A stretch of 64,000 nucleotides of DNA from Cryptomeria japonica (Eukaryota; Streptophyta; Pinopsida; Cupressales; Cupressaceae). Positions within the stretch are counted from its first letter, which is position 1, and each line of letters opens with the position of its first letter. The stretch is from positions 192,407,619-192,471,618 of the forward strand of contig NC_081410.1 in assembly GCF_030272615.1 (NCBI RefSeq). Reading direction: 5' to 3'. The notes beneath the pieces are model-generated. The model had not been told where the DNA came from. It ran no database searches and was given only the letters and a program-made list of their open reading frames with translations. A program made the position numbers and the translations under genes. Below, one piece after another: positions 34,501 through 45,424 of this stretch.

Positions 34501-35405
34501 AAAGGCTGGTAGGGTCCGCATGAGACTTAGTTGGAGCCAGAGGTTCGGGAGAGGTTACCAAGATAGAGAGCCGGGACCTATGAGGGCCTACCAGGGTAAC
34601 CATCTTAAGCTATGCGATGACACTCTCTCATTTGGTTCACTTGTGTTTTATGATGTTAGTTAACTTGTGTTTGTGAAGTTGAGTCACCTGGATTTTTGTG
34701 TAGTCTTATTGTGCTGTCATGGAGTTGTATTGTTTTGTCTACCATGTCATACTTATGCTTGTTTGAGGGTCCTCAGCTATCTCCTAGCATGGTGGGGTGA
34801 TTCCATTTGGGAATTACATGGTCAGGTGGTAGTGCCACTTCCCATTGGATGTTCAGATTTGTGTCTTTATTCAAGGATTGGCTTCACAAATGTTCCTGTG
34901 GTTCATGACTCATGCTTCATCTCATGTTTTGGAGATTATTGGTATTTGTAGACCTATGTGGTCATTGTATCATTGCAATATTGATCTTATGTAACCTTAT
35001 AATTGGATGAGATCTATCCTTTATGTTTATTGAGAAGCTATGTATTGAAAGAGCAATATAATCCCATGTTTGGATGTTTTTATCAAGTTTCCTTGATGAT
35101 GTTAGTAAATGCTTATAGAAGTGGAGATTATGTTGTATCATTTCTATCTTTCTATGATGAATCTTTATTTGCTTATGGCTTCTTGAGATCATTGAGTTAA
35201 TGATGCATATGTGGATTTATGATGTTGTGAAAATGATTCTGGAACTTAATTCTTCGTTGGTAACCCTTAAGGAATTCCGGTGTAAGTCTTCTGCTTGTGT
35301 TACCATGCATGTTGTGTAAATGCACATATGATGTTATACTTCAAAAAAAAAATTATTTCACCCTTGTTTGGATTCTTCCTTCGAGGTTCCTGGCGAGGCA
35401 TTACA
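31555..35405. mobile_element. Element E2: 3.85 kb solo LTR
   Basis: It begins TGTAGTACCCC, ends GGCATTACA (TGTA/TACA inverted ends) and is flanked by perfect TTATG duplications inside copia pol. No gag, pol, primer site or second LTR is visible, so a solo LTR left by LTR-LTR recombination is the simplest reading. Its length is large for a plant LTR. Open stretches such as 34667-34951 show no domain and are not called. A 23 bp minisatellite occupies 33153-33655. Confidence 0.75.
33153..33655. repeat. 23 bp minisatellite, about 22 units
   Basis: The unit is GAAGTGGTAAGTGTTACCGG plus TTC. There are about 22 head-to-tail copies, with variants: TGTGACC for TGTTACC, a shorter unit lacking TAAG, and ACTAGT or ACCGGT at the end. 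The last copies drift to GGTAGTGGTAGTGTTACC. Confidence 0.9.
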
Positions 35406-35410
35406 TTATG
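35406..35410. repeat. Target-site duplication of E2 (right), TTATG
   Basis: It is identical to 31550-31554. The copia frame resumes here. Confidence 0.85.
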
Positions 35411-36016
35411 TGTATAGCTTCTAGATATCAAGCTAATCCAAAGGAGAGTCATGTAACTACTGTTAAGAGGATATTAAGATATCTTAAGGGAACTATGGAT
35501 TATAGTTTATTGTACCCAAGCAATGGTGATTACATGTTGTGTGCCTGCACTGATGCTAATTGGGTTGGTGATGTAGATGATTGGAAGAGCACTACCGATG
35601 GAGCATTATTTTTAGGTAAGAATTTGGTGTCATGGGCTAGCATGAAACAAGATTCAATTTCCTTATCTACTGTTGAAGCTGGGTACATTGCTACAACTAG
35701 TAATTGCACTCAGGTAGTTTGGATGAAGCAAATATTGAAGGATATTAGAGTTATTCATGATGAGCCTACTATTTTTTACTATGATAATTCTAGTGCTATC
35801 AATATGTCAAAAAATCTGATGGAACATTCAAAGATTAAACATGTGTCAATCAAATATCATTACTTGAGAGAGCAAGTCAGTGAGGAGAAGGTGAAGCTGA
35901 AGTATGTATCTACAAAGAAATAGATAGCTAATATCTTCACTAAGCCTTTACCTATAGATACATTTGTCTATTTGAGAGACAAGTTAGGGGTATCCACCCC
36001 TCCTGATGAGAACTAG
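35411..36016 (+). pseudogene. Copia RNase H and pol C-terminus of A/C
   Basis: It reads MCIASRYQANPKESHVTTVK, then the RNase H signatures CTDANWVGDVDDWKST (near 35550), SLSTVEAGYIA (near 35660) and FYYDNSSAINMSKN (near 35780). It ends after PPDEN at the TAG at 36014. One internal TAG at 35921 follows VSTKK. This segment is otherwise well preserved. Confidence 0.9.
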
Positions 36017-36318
36017 ATGCATTGAGTTGCATCTATCTGGTAGATTTTAGAGCCTTTTTTTTTAATCTAGATTGATGATTAGGTGCTTCTCCTCTGTTGG
36101 AGCGGTCTGCATTTTGAGGAGAGAGATTTGTGTTTCATATTCAAAGAGGGAGAATAAGTTTGGTTATTTTATTTGAGATCTTTGGCATTGATGTCAATGG
36201 GGGAGAGAGTTCATGTGAAAAATTGCAGTATCTATCTTGATCTTAGGGGGAGTTTGTTGGTGATATCTTCTTTCTTTTGCATTGATTGTTTTTCACATTC
36301 ATATGTTGCCATGAATTT
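36017..36318. other. 3' untranslated segment of copia A/C
   Basis: It is the non-coding stretch between the pol stop and the polypurine tract. It has GGGGGAG words but no gene. Confidence 0.6.
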
Positions 36319-36331
36319 AAAAGGGGGAGAT
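36319..36331 (+). other. Polypurine tract of copia A/C
   Basis: AAAAGGGGGAGAT lies directly before the LTR start TGTTGGATAT. Confidence 0.8.
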
Positions 36332-37483
36332 TGTTGGATATTTTTTATCATTGCTACTGCTAGGATATTTTGTTGTCATTGATGTCAACATATTCTTGTG
36401 ATTTATTCTGGTGATTGGGAAGATTTTTAGATCCAGTTTTGTAGTTTGGTTTTGTTGATCATTGTTTTGCAGAGGTTGATATTTCCTTTGATATATTCTA
36501 GTGTGATCAGATCTTGTGCTAAGACTTTGAGAAATTATTTTGGATGATCTTGTGTATCTTCTTTTTTAGATGGTTCATGATTTGGTGCTCCACAAGTTAT
36601 ATTTCTTCATGACAGTTGCTAATCAATTATGTTCTTGAGCTTCTAGATGTTGACCGATGAAGATTTGAAAAGTGGTGTTGGTGCAGCTGTTCTTGATGAT
36701 TCAAATGTTCTTGCTTGTGTTTCCTAGTTGTGTCCTATTTGTTTTGGAAATTTTCATTGATCGTTGTGCAAGTTTTGGGTGGTTTGAATCAACCAATATG
36801 GATTTTCATGTTCTGCAGTATTTCTGGTGGTGTAGCATGTTGTGGTTGATCTTGGCATAATTTACAGTGGAGTTGATAGTTTGGGAATTTGAATTAGGAC
36901 CATGCTATGCTATGTAAATAATTATATTGGTCCGATGGTTGATATTTGTATCATGTGCTATAATTTTATAATTGAGGGTTGAGGGTTTAGCTGACCTTGT
37001 TATCAAGGTTGATGATATGTAGATATAGGTGATATATTCATGTAATTAGGTGTCAGTATTATATCTGCATTATCAAAGAAATATTTGTGTGAACAAGTGA
37101 TTTATCATTCAATGATGAGTTTGAGTTGAGATTGGTGTTGCAGGTAGACGTCTGTTCTTAACTAGAACTATAATCAAGCATTTGGAGATGATATTCCTTT
37201 AGTTCACTTCCTCAGAATTGTAGTCTGAATCTTATTGTAAGTCAGTGAGGCTACCCTGATGGTTGTAACCTTCCGGGCAAATATATTTTGAGCAGTGAGC
37301 TCTAGGCAGTGTGCCTAAATGCATGCACATTACCCATTGTAATATTTTCACATACTATTGCAAAGTATTATCTTACATGGGTAGGTTCCCACCATGGTTT
37401 TTCCCTTAACCAGGTTTTCCATGTCAAAAATCTTTGTGTTGTGTGTTGTGTTTTTAATTTACTTATTTGTTTATTGTTGTAAT
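36332..37483 (+). repeat. 3' LTR of copia A/C, first part
   Basis: It starts TGTTGGATAT and matches the 5' LTR. It breaks at GTAAT where D begins, and continues at 45328. Confidence 0.85.
37479..37483. repeat. Target-site duplication of D (left), GTAAT
   Basis: It pairs with GTTAT at 45328-45332, 4 of 5 identical. Confidence 0.65.
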
Positions 37484-38655
37484 TGTTGGCATTCTGATGT
37501 AGTTTTGCATGACCGATGAATAATATGGTTATCATTGTTGGCAACATCATCTCTTAACCCTTCAGTCCATCGATAGTAAGTATACTAGGATACTGAGGTC
37601 AACCGGTTAAGCAATAAGTAAACAGGTAAACAATGAGTAGACGGGCAAGCAGTAAGTAGACCGACAAGAAGTGAGTAGACCGACAAGCTATAAGTAGACT
37701 GAGTAGCAGTGAGTAGATTGACACAGAAGAGGTCCACCAGCTAAGAAACGAGTAGACCAGTATACAAGAGGAAATCGGCTAGACAAATTTTGATCGGTAC
37801 ACCGAAAGAGTCTATAACCAATAGATTGGTAACATTCAGTTAACATTCAATTAAATCAGGAGTCTTCTCTAGTCAATTGGTGAACTTATCGGCATGTTCG
37901 ATTGTCTTGATAGAGATTCCTGAAATTATTTTAGAGATTTGATTTAAGGCATGATAACAGAATTTTGAAAGGGATGTTTTGGAGGGAAAGTTGGCAATAG
38001 ACTAAAGGGTCAATAAATTCACATATCTTATTCTTGAGATGGTTGTTATTGAGGTGAGTTCAGATAATGTGAAAGTCCACAAGGGGGGAGTTTATGTGAT
38101 TGTAGAGCCAAGTGAAAAAGGACCAATAGAGTGAAGTTCCACAGAGTGGTGACCCAAGTGATAGAGGACTGACAGTATGGAATCCTAGGATCAACAAATT
38201 GGCAGAGGGAAGAGTTGAAGGTGTATTTAGGAGATCAATGTTGTGCAGAATAGATACAACCGATGCAGACATAGTGTGATTCTTCAGTGTGATCTGATCA
38301 AGCTAATTAGTAGACACTCTAGAAGATCATCTTTATGTTGCTATCTAACCATTACAACTAAAATCCCTAATAGGGTGGACTTTAATAGGTCCCATTGTAA
38401 AAATCCCTTAACTGAGTGACATCTTAATTAATGATTTTAAGACCTGTTGACAAGGCTACCTTTAACAGGGTAAATGAACTAACATGCCTTAAACAAAATA
38501 CCTTAGTTGGGTGGCACCTAACAATGTCTTTTTAATCTCTTAACATGGATGGCTCTTCGCCATGCGTACTCCAGAAGAGTATAAATTTTGTGAGTTCCTA
38601 CTCACACTATTATTTTCTCCCATTTGGGTTTCTACGAGATAAACCTTGGTGTCAC
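37484..38655 (+). repeat. 5' LTR of D, 3'-truncated
   Basis: It is collinear with the 3' LTR from TGTTGGCATTCT to CTTGGTGTCAC. The final 153 bp present in the other copy (45175-45327) and the primer site are missing. At 37600-37745 there are diverged units of about 18-20 bp, AGTAGACCGGCAAGCAGT-like. Confidence 0.8.
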
Positions 38656-38673
38656 AGCTTGAGGATAAGGATC

Positions 38674-40060
38674 ATGGAAGAATACTAGTATCAGAAGCAG
38701 ATTTATGAAGCAAAAGAAATTATTGCTCAGCTGAAAGAGAGATAGAAAATATCTTGCAAAAAGAAAGGAATTAGCTCAACAGCTAAATGAGAGTCAGGAC
38801 ATCATAGATCAACTCTCTGAATAGAGTGGATCTGAAGAAGATGAAGAAGAAGTCTCAAAACTCATGGAAAAGAACAAGAAGTTGACCGAAGAAGTCACAC
38901 ATCTCAAAAGAGAACATGAAGGCTAGGCCCTAAGAATGACTCAGATATTGAAAACCAATAGAAGTGTTGATGAAAGAAAAAGGGAAGAAGAAAAAGAACT
39001 ATCAAAGGCTGAAAGAGTCAAGAGGCTCGATGAAGATGCTTTGAGAGAAAATGATGCTATCATGATTGAGAAAGATGAAGAAATCTGAATTCTCAATCAA
39101 GAGAATGAATACATACATAAGCATCTACATGAAAACATAGAAGAAAAAGAGAAGATGATGAAAGAGATTGAACACCTCAAGAGTGAGTTGAAAATTGAAA
39201 ATGAGAGAAATGAGAAGTTGAGGAAATTCAATGAAAGCTATGAGAAGGTAGAGAAATAGTTGAAGGCTCAGAGAAGAGACAAGGATACAACCGGTCTTGG
39301 TTACCCCGGTTCAGGTCCTATGGAAACTGGAGAATCATATAAATCCAAAAGCATGCAGGATGATAAGAGGAACTGTTCAGAAGTGAAAGGTATGAAGTTA
39401 TCTAAATCCTCCTGTAATCATTGTGGTAAATCAGGTCATAAGACTAAAGACTGTAGAAATAAACTGATTAGTCAAAAGAATAATTTCACATTTGATGGTT
39501 ACTACCATAATTGTCATAAGTATGGCCACACTACTTATGAAAGTAGATCTCAATCTAGCAGTATGCCAAATGGAATAAGTTTCAATGGACATTGCTTCAC
39601 ATGCAATAAGTTTGGACACAAATCTGAATAATGCAAGCTCAAGTCAAATGTATGAAGACAACCATTCAAACCGGTTACTCTTAATAAAAGGAATAATTAG
39701 TTTAAAGCCACCTGTTTCACTTGTGGTAATTTTGGTCATGTTGCAGAAAACTGAAGAATGAGAATGGGCTAGAGAAACAATTTAGGACCATGGAGGACAA
39801 TTGGTATGGAATGCTTCAACTTCCATAAGATCAGCCACTTAGCTAGAGAATGCAAGAGCTGATCCTTCAATCGGTCTAAAGACAAGAATCGGTTTAGTAA
39901 GAAGAAAGAGCAAAATGACCTAAAAGAAAAGAAGACAACTGAAGAAGTAAGAAATGAAATGAAAAAAACATGGATCAAGAAGGAAGAAGGAAAAGAAGGA
40001 GAAGGTCAGTCTAAAACCAAGTCATCATCCATCGGTGATGACAGTTCCTCTTCTAAGTAG
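38674..40060 (+). pseudogene. D ORF1: coiled-coil protein with five zinc knuckles (gag-like)
   Basis: The likely start is the ATG at 38674, with a shift near 38745 into the frame that runs to the TAG at 40058. The first roughly 190 residues are Glu/Lys-rich heptad sequence (KLMEKNKKLTEEVTHLKRE). Then come five CCHC-type knuckles: CNHCGKSGHKTKDC intact at 39413; CHKYGHTTYES degenerate; CFTCNKFGHKSE-stop-C; CFTCGNFGHVAEN with the last Cys lost; CFNFHKISHLAREC degenerate, ending about 39853. A basic then Ser-rich tail closes it. The zinc knuckles suggest RNA binding as in gag. No capsid-type domain is recognised. Stops at several sites make it inactive. Confidence 0.65.
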
Positions 40061-40515
40061 GCAAACCGATGCCCAAGGGGACCACATATGGTAAGATTAT
40101 TTTTGAATCCCCTTAGCAAGGATAAGGATATGTCTAGCTGCATAATAGTGATGCATAAAAGCTGGTCTAAAAGCTCTTAATTGAATAATGTCTTGTGAGT
40201 TAGTTATTTATGTATCAGTATCAGTAACAAATAACCGATAAAGTCAAATCAATGTACTTTAAGTTGTAAGTTTCAAAATTGACCGTTGTATTATAACGTC
40301 GATAAATCTCTATGGATTTTTAAGAAAATGTCAACACATTTTCATTTATCCCTCTTTTTCTTGTGAATCTCTTGAGTTCCTATGTGATCAAAGGCGATTT
40401 GAAACTTGCTAAGATTTGTTTGTACCGAAAGTTCAAGCAAAGCAATATTGGTGTTTGGTATTCCCTTGAAAAAGGTATTCAAATTCATCTAAGAAAAGCT
40501 TGTTTGAAGGTCATC
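40061..40515. other. Spacer between D ORF1 and ORF2
   Basis: It is non-coding and A/T-rich. An open stretch from 40363 is in frame with ORF2 and may be a 5' extension (VIKGDLKLAKICLYRKF). No promoter can be assigned with confidence. Confidence 0.35.
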
Positions 40516-43500
40516 ATGGCAGAACCAATATCGACTCCTATGTTGGTTGAAGCTATCAAAGAACCCCAACCCGAGTTCAAGCTGCACCCGATGAAAGCCG
40601 GTGAAATTGACATGACCAGTTCTTTATCATCTGTTCCCTTCAATGTATTGTTGGTAGATGATATTCACTCCTACATTCATTGCAAGCTCAAAGAACTTGG
40701 AGACAAGTTCATTCGAAATGAGTTTAAAAGGTTATGTGACAACGATCAATTGAAAACATAATTTCTACCTCTGAAGACCAAGGGTTTGGCTAATGCTATT
40801 GATTTTCCTGATCAGTTTCATGACGACTAGGTTAGATATGTGCTGAGAAAGGTTCATGATCATTTTTTGTGGCTAGGAGGTCATGCACCAATCAAGATTA
40901 CAAAGGAGTTGATTCGAAGAGTGACAAGGTTTAGTGCACCCGGTGAGGCATTAACCCTAAGAATGATTTCATCAAATGAAGTCATTCGGTTAACCAAATC
41001 TCGGTGCAACAATAGAGAAATGACAATCACCCATATTGAGGATGCTAAACTAAGATTTGCCTCTACAGTATTAGGTTACAGGGTTTAGCAATCAAGCCAA
41101 ATGAATAGTGTGCTGAGCAGTGCCCTACATGTTGGATATCGAATTATCAAAGAAGATGTAACCTATGATATATGTGAGATGATTCAAATTCAATTTATGG
41201 TGAACGTGGAAATAATTAAGAAGGATAATAAGCAATCTTTGAAATATGGCTCACTACTGGTATGTATATTTTTCTATGTGCAAAAATTTTTCCCTGGTAA
41301 GGGTAATGTAGTATGGTCACAAGAGAAACCTATCATGTTTTAGATAGGTGAAATGATTAGGGATCTGGGAAATAAATTTGGTGAAACAATGTGGGGATAC
41401 TTTAAGGAACTCTAAATTAGGATGCACAAGAGGGAAAGAATTCCAATCGGATAGTATAGAAATACAAAGACAACATTTGTTTCCTTGTAGACATAGATTG
41501 TTGTATCATTCAAGTAGTTCAACCTAGAACTTTTTGGGTTACACCTATGGGCTATGAGGTTGTAGCAGATCTTGTTAAAATTCATGTCAATATGCTCTTG
41601 TCTAAATTGGTAGACTCAAAGACAAAGAGATTTGGAACATGTAAGGAGGTAAGCTCCAAAATAAAATAGGAACTTCAGGTGCCAATCATGAAGAGAAAAG
41701 TAAGAAAAATGATTGATACCCTTGACAAGAAATATGGAAGTGAAGCATCTAGTGCCACTAACTCCCCCAGTGCTAGTGATAAAATAGGGATCACACCTAC
41801 TAAAGATGAAAAATCAATAGGGGAAAAGAAGAAAGTGCAAAAGACAAAACCTAAGGGGATTAAAACAACCAAGCCTGCAACATACTCAAAGGAAAAGGAT
41901 CTAGGTACTTCTATATCTTCACCAAGTAAAGATAGACCAGGTAGGAGTAACTTACACCAAAAAGAAAAAGAGTGATCCAAAGCTTAAAAAGGATGAGAAA
42001 GAAGGTGATATCACTGACACCCTATCAAATGTGGAAATAAAGGAGGTTAGAAGGAACAAATCCCCAATAGTTGATGAGTTGGTGCATGGGATCAAAGAAT
42101 TTAGAGGTATGTCCGGTGTTGGAAGAAGATATTCCCTCAGCAACGAAGAAGACAAAAGGAAAATCAAGGAAGCACTGATCTGGAACTTGTACAAGTTTTG
42201 TAGGACTCCTAGTGAATTATATGGTATAATCCCATCAAATTAGCAAGATCAAATTGAAGGAAGATGGAAAACATCTCTTGCTACTGAAAAGGAACTCAAA
42301 ATAAAAGCACTTATGGAAGTACAACATGACTTAGACCTTGATCAAGCTTCACTGGTAGTTGAAGTGTGCATTCAACATTTCAGAGTAAGTAATAGGATTG
42401 GGAGAGTGGTAGTAGGTGAAGTTAGAGTAGTGCACGCTGAAGGTGTTTCCTTGTGGAAGGAAATTATGGCTCAACAAAAGAAAGTTGAAGAAGAAATTGA
42501 TAAGGAAACAAAATAAGATCAAGGTGTAGCTACCCTTGACAAAGGAAAAGCTAAAGAAAAAAAATCCATTGAAGACACTGATATTTTCACAGTTGAGGGC
42601 ATCATAGGAAATGTTGTGTCAGACATCCCCAAATCTGACAAAGGATATCGAACAATCAGTTCATACTTCACTGGTGAAGGAAGCTGATCAAAATAAGCTT
42701 CTTGGTCAAGATGAAGTGATAGTTGAAGACATTCCTTATGAGGATACACCTCATAGAACTTTATTGACACTGAATCCTATTCTCTCTGAAGAAGGAAAAG
42801 AGTAAGAGAAGGAAACAGAGGAAGGAAAAAAAGGAAGAGAAGAAAGAAAAGGAAGGAAAAGAGGAAGAGAAGAAAGAAGAGGAAGGAAATGAGGAATAGA
42901 AGAAAGAAGAGGAAGGAAAAGAGGAACATAAGAAAGTAGAGGATAATAAAGAAGTGATGAATACTCCTCCGACAAAGAGGAAGTTAGACTTAGACAATGA
43001 AAGTGAAAAGAAAAAGGTAAGAATCATCACAACAAATAGCTCAGAAGTTGGGACTATAGAAAAGGAAGAAGGAACAAAGGAGGAAGAAGAAGGTGACTTG
43101 GTCATTGATATAAAGAAAATGATCCCCAAATAATTGATGAAAGTCTCAGAAAAACTGAGAATCCAAGATGAAAAGGCTAAACTGAGAGGAAAGAAAAAGA
43201 AGTTAAGAATTCTCACTTCTGCCAAGACAATTCTCTCTGACCTAATCCCAGACATTGTAGTTGATGATACTGCACCCATTGTTGATCAGTTAGATACTCT
43301 TGTTAAAGTAATCAGTTTAGAAGAAACCGATCTAGAGAAGGTTGCAGTAAGGCAATATGAAATGAAGTGATGAGATAACTTAATGGAACAAATAATAGTT
43401 GGTAAATTTGCTCTTTCCACTAGAACAAAAGAAGTTAAAAATATGCTGCAACAAGTTGGTCAACTACTGGTGAAATCTTCAATTTTTTCTGCTTTAATCA

Positions 43501-43820
43501 AAGACTTAGAAGACAAAAGAAATTAGATTCAAAAGGAAATTCAAGATTTGGTAAGCTCTTTTGATCCTCTAATCAGTTCAACATCAATCTTTACTGGAAA
43601 ATTCAAAATGCTAAATCGTGAAATCAAAAGGTTGAAAGATGAAGAAGACAAAATAAGTCTTAGTTTGTTAGAGCTCTAGCGCTATTTAGCACCAATTGTT
43701 GATTTCATGCAACCAAACATTAAAGAAGCAGACCGCCTAATAAATGAACTTGACTGTAAGATAGTTGATGATATGGAGGTCTTCATTGTAGTCTTACATG
43801 CTAGTTCACCACAATGAAAC
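40516..43820 (+). pseudogene. D ORF2: unrecognised long protein, decayed
   Basis: The start is MAEPISTPMLVEAIKEPQPE at 40516. The first roughly 330 codons stay in one frame with stops at 40759, 40828, 41086 and 41341. That part looks globular (VDDIHSYIHCKLKELG; GYRIIKEDVTYDICEMIQIQ; FGETMWGYFKEL). From about 41670 it is Lys/Ser/Thr-rich and shifts frame more than once. 42790-42940 is a degenerate Glu/Lys tract. A helical C-terminus follows (KEVKNMLQQVGQLLVKSS; GKFKMLNREIKRLKDEEDKI). I recognise no enzyme or known transposon domain. It may be a captured host segment or an element-specific protein. Confidence 0.5.
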
Positions 43821-44040
43821 AGGTCAATCTTCATGGGAATATTCCTTGAAAGTGGCTCAAAAAAACTTCAAAGAGATTTTTGCTTTATTTTGAAAAATCC
43901 TTTTGGATAGTCTTTGCCATTTATGGAAAAAGGGGGAAATTTGGAATTTAGTACAATGTGTGTTACGAGCTATAGGGGTTAGAAACAGGGGCTAGAACCA
44001 GCACAATTTTGTAGCGGTCTGTAGTATTTGCCACCAATGC
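43821..44040. other. 3' untranslated segment of D
   Basis: It is non-coding, between ORF2 and the polypurine tract. Confidence 0.5.
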
Positions 44041-44053
44041 CAAAGGGGGAGTT
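44041..44053 (+). other. Polypurine tract of D
   Basis: CAAAGGGGGAGTT lies directly before the LTR start TGTTGTCATTC. Confidence 0.75.
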
Positions 44054-45327
44054 TGTTGTCATTCTAATGCAGTTTTGCATGACCAATGAATAATATGGTT
44101 GTCATTATTGGCAACATCATCTCTTAAGTCTTCAGTCCATCGATAGTAAGTAGACTAGGATACTGAGGTCAACTGGCTAAGCAATAAGTAAATAGGATAA
44201 ACAATGAGTAGACCGGAAAGCAATAACGTAGTGAGTAGACCGGCAAGCAGATTGTAGACTGGGTAGTAGTGAGTAGATCGGCACAAAAGAGGTCCAATGG
44301 CTAAGAAAAGAGCTGACCGATATACAGGAGGAAACCAGCTAGACAAATTTTGATCAGTACACTAGAAGTCTGTAACTGACAGACTAGTAACATTAGGTTA
44401 ACATTTAGTTAAATCAGAAGTCTTCTCTAGTCAACCGGCGAACTTATCGGCATGTTTGACTATCTTGACAAAGATTCCTACAATGATTTCAGAGACATGA
44501 TTTAAGGCATGATAATGGAATTTTGAAAGGGATGTGTTGGAGGGAAAGTTGGCGACAGACTAAAGGGTCAATAAATTCACATATCTTATTCTTGAGATGG
44601 TTGTTGTTGAGGTGAGTTGAGATAATGTGTAAGTACACACAAGGGGAGTTTAAGTGATTGCAAAGCCAAGTGACAAAGGACTAGTAGAGTGAAGTTCCAC
44701 AGAGTGGTGACCCAAGTGACAGAGGACCAATAGTATGGAATCCTAGGATTATCAAATCAGTAGAGGGCAGAGTTGAAGGTGTATTATGGAAATTAGTGTT
44801 GTGAAGAATAGATACAACCGATGCAGACATAGTGTGATTCTTTTGTGTGATTTGAGCAAGATAATGAGTAGCCACACTAGCAGATCATCTTTATGTTTCT
44901 CTATAACCATTGCAACTAAAATCCCTTAATAGGGTGGACTTTAACAAGTCCCATTATAAAAATCCCTTAATTGATGATTTTAAGACCTTTTGACAAGGCT
45001 ACCTTTAATAGGGTAAAGGAACTAACAGGCCTTAGACAAAATCCCTTAACCAGATGGCACCTAACAAGGATGGCTCTTCACCAGGTGTACTTCAGAAGAG
45101 TACAAATTTTGTGAGTTCCTACTCACATCGATTTTCTCTCATTTGGGTTTCCACGAGATAAACCTTGGTGTCACTATGTTTCCTTTCATTCATGGTTATT
45201 CTTCTGCAATAGTTATTTATATTGATGAATGTTAAGTTAGTGGCAACTTAAGTTAAAAGTTTTAATTTAGCAAGTACCGGTAAGTGTTGATTCACCCCTA
45301 CCCTCTCAAGACCAATTGGGACTAACA
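44054..45327 (+). repeat. 3' LTR of D (complete, 1.27 kb)
   Basis: It starts TGTTGTCATT and ends GGGACTAACA. It is collinear with the truncated 5' copy and supplies the missing 153 bp end. Confidence 0.8.
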
Positions 45328-45424
45328 GTTATTTGGTAGATTTGTTGTTGTGCTTAAATTTTTATATTTTGGTGAAGACTGATTCAACCCCCCTCTTAGT
45401 CTTCCTTCTTGGTTGTTTCTAACA
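45328..45424 (+). repeat. 3' LTR of copia A/C, last part
   Basis: After the GTTAT duplication it resumes TTGGTAGATTTG... and ends TTTCTAACA, matching 919-1010 of the 5' LTR. Confidence 0.85.

Larger units (their letters stand above)
37484..45327 (+). mobile_element. Element D: non-autonomous LTR element, 7.8 kb
   Basis: The LTRs are 37484-38655 (3'-truncated) and 44054-45327. The polypurine tract is at 44041-44053. The interior carries two decayed ORFs, a coiled-coil multi-zinc-knuckle protein and a second unrecognised protein, and no RT, RNase H or integrase. The flanks GTAAT/GTTAT and continuity of the copia LTR around it fix the boundaries. The primer site is lost with the end of the 5' LTR. 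Confidence 0.8.
1..45424 (+). mobile_element. Ty1/copia element A/C, split by nested insertions
   Basis: The 5' portion (LTR 1-1010, gag to integrase 1067-3345) and the 3' portion (RT and RNase H 31062-36016, 3' LTR 36332-45424) are on the same strand, and their LTR sequences are closely similar, so I read them as one insertion. About 1 kb of pol between the integrase C-terminus and the middle of RT is missing where R sits. Three other elements lie inside it: R at 3346-31061, solo LTR E2 at 31555-35405, and D at 37484-45327 inside the 3' LTR. Downstream it abuts a minus-strand copia integrase at 45425, which it appears to have entered. The two halves could be separate insertions of one family, but the continuous domain order argues against that. 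Confidence 0.75.

Noticed and set aside
34667-34951. 94-codon ORF in E2
   Set aside because: It lies inside a solo LTR, has no recognisable domain and a composition typical of chance reading.
42761-43279. Ser/Phe-rich 172-codon minus-strand ORF
   Set aside because: It is the reverse shadow of the purine-rich Glu/Lys coding tract of D ORF2.
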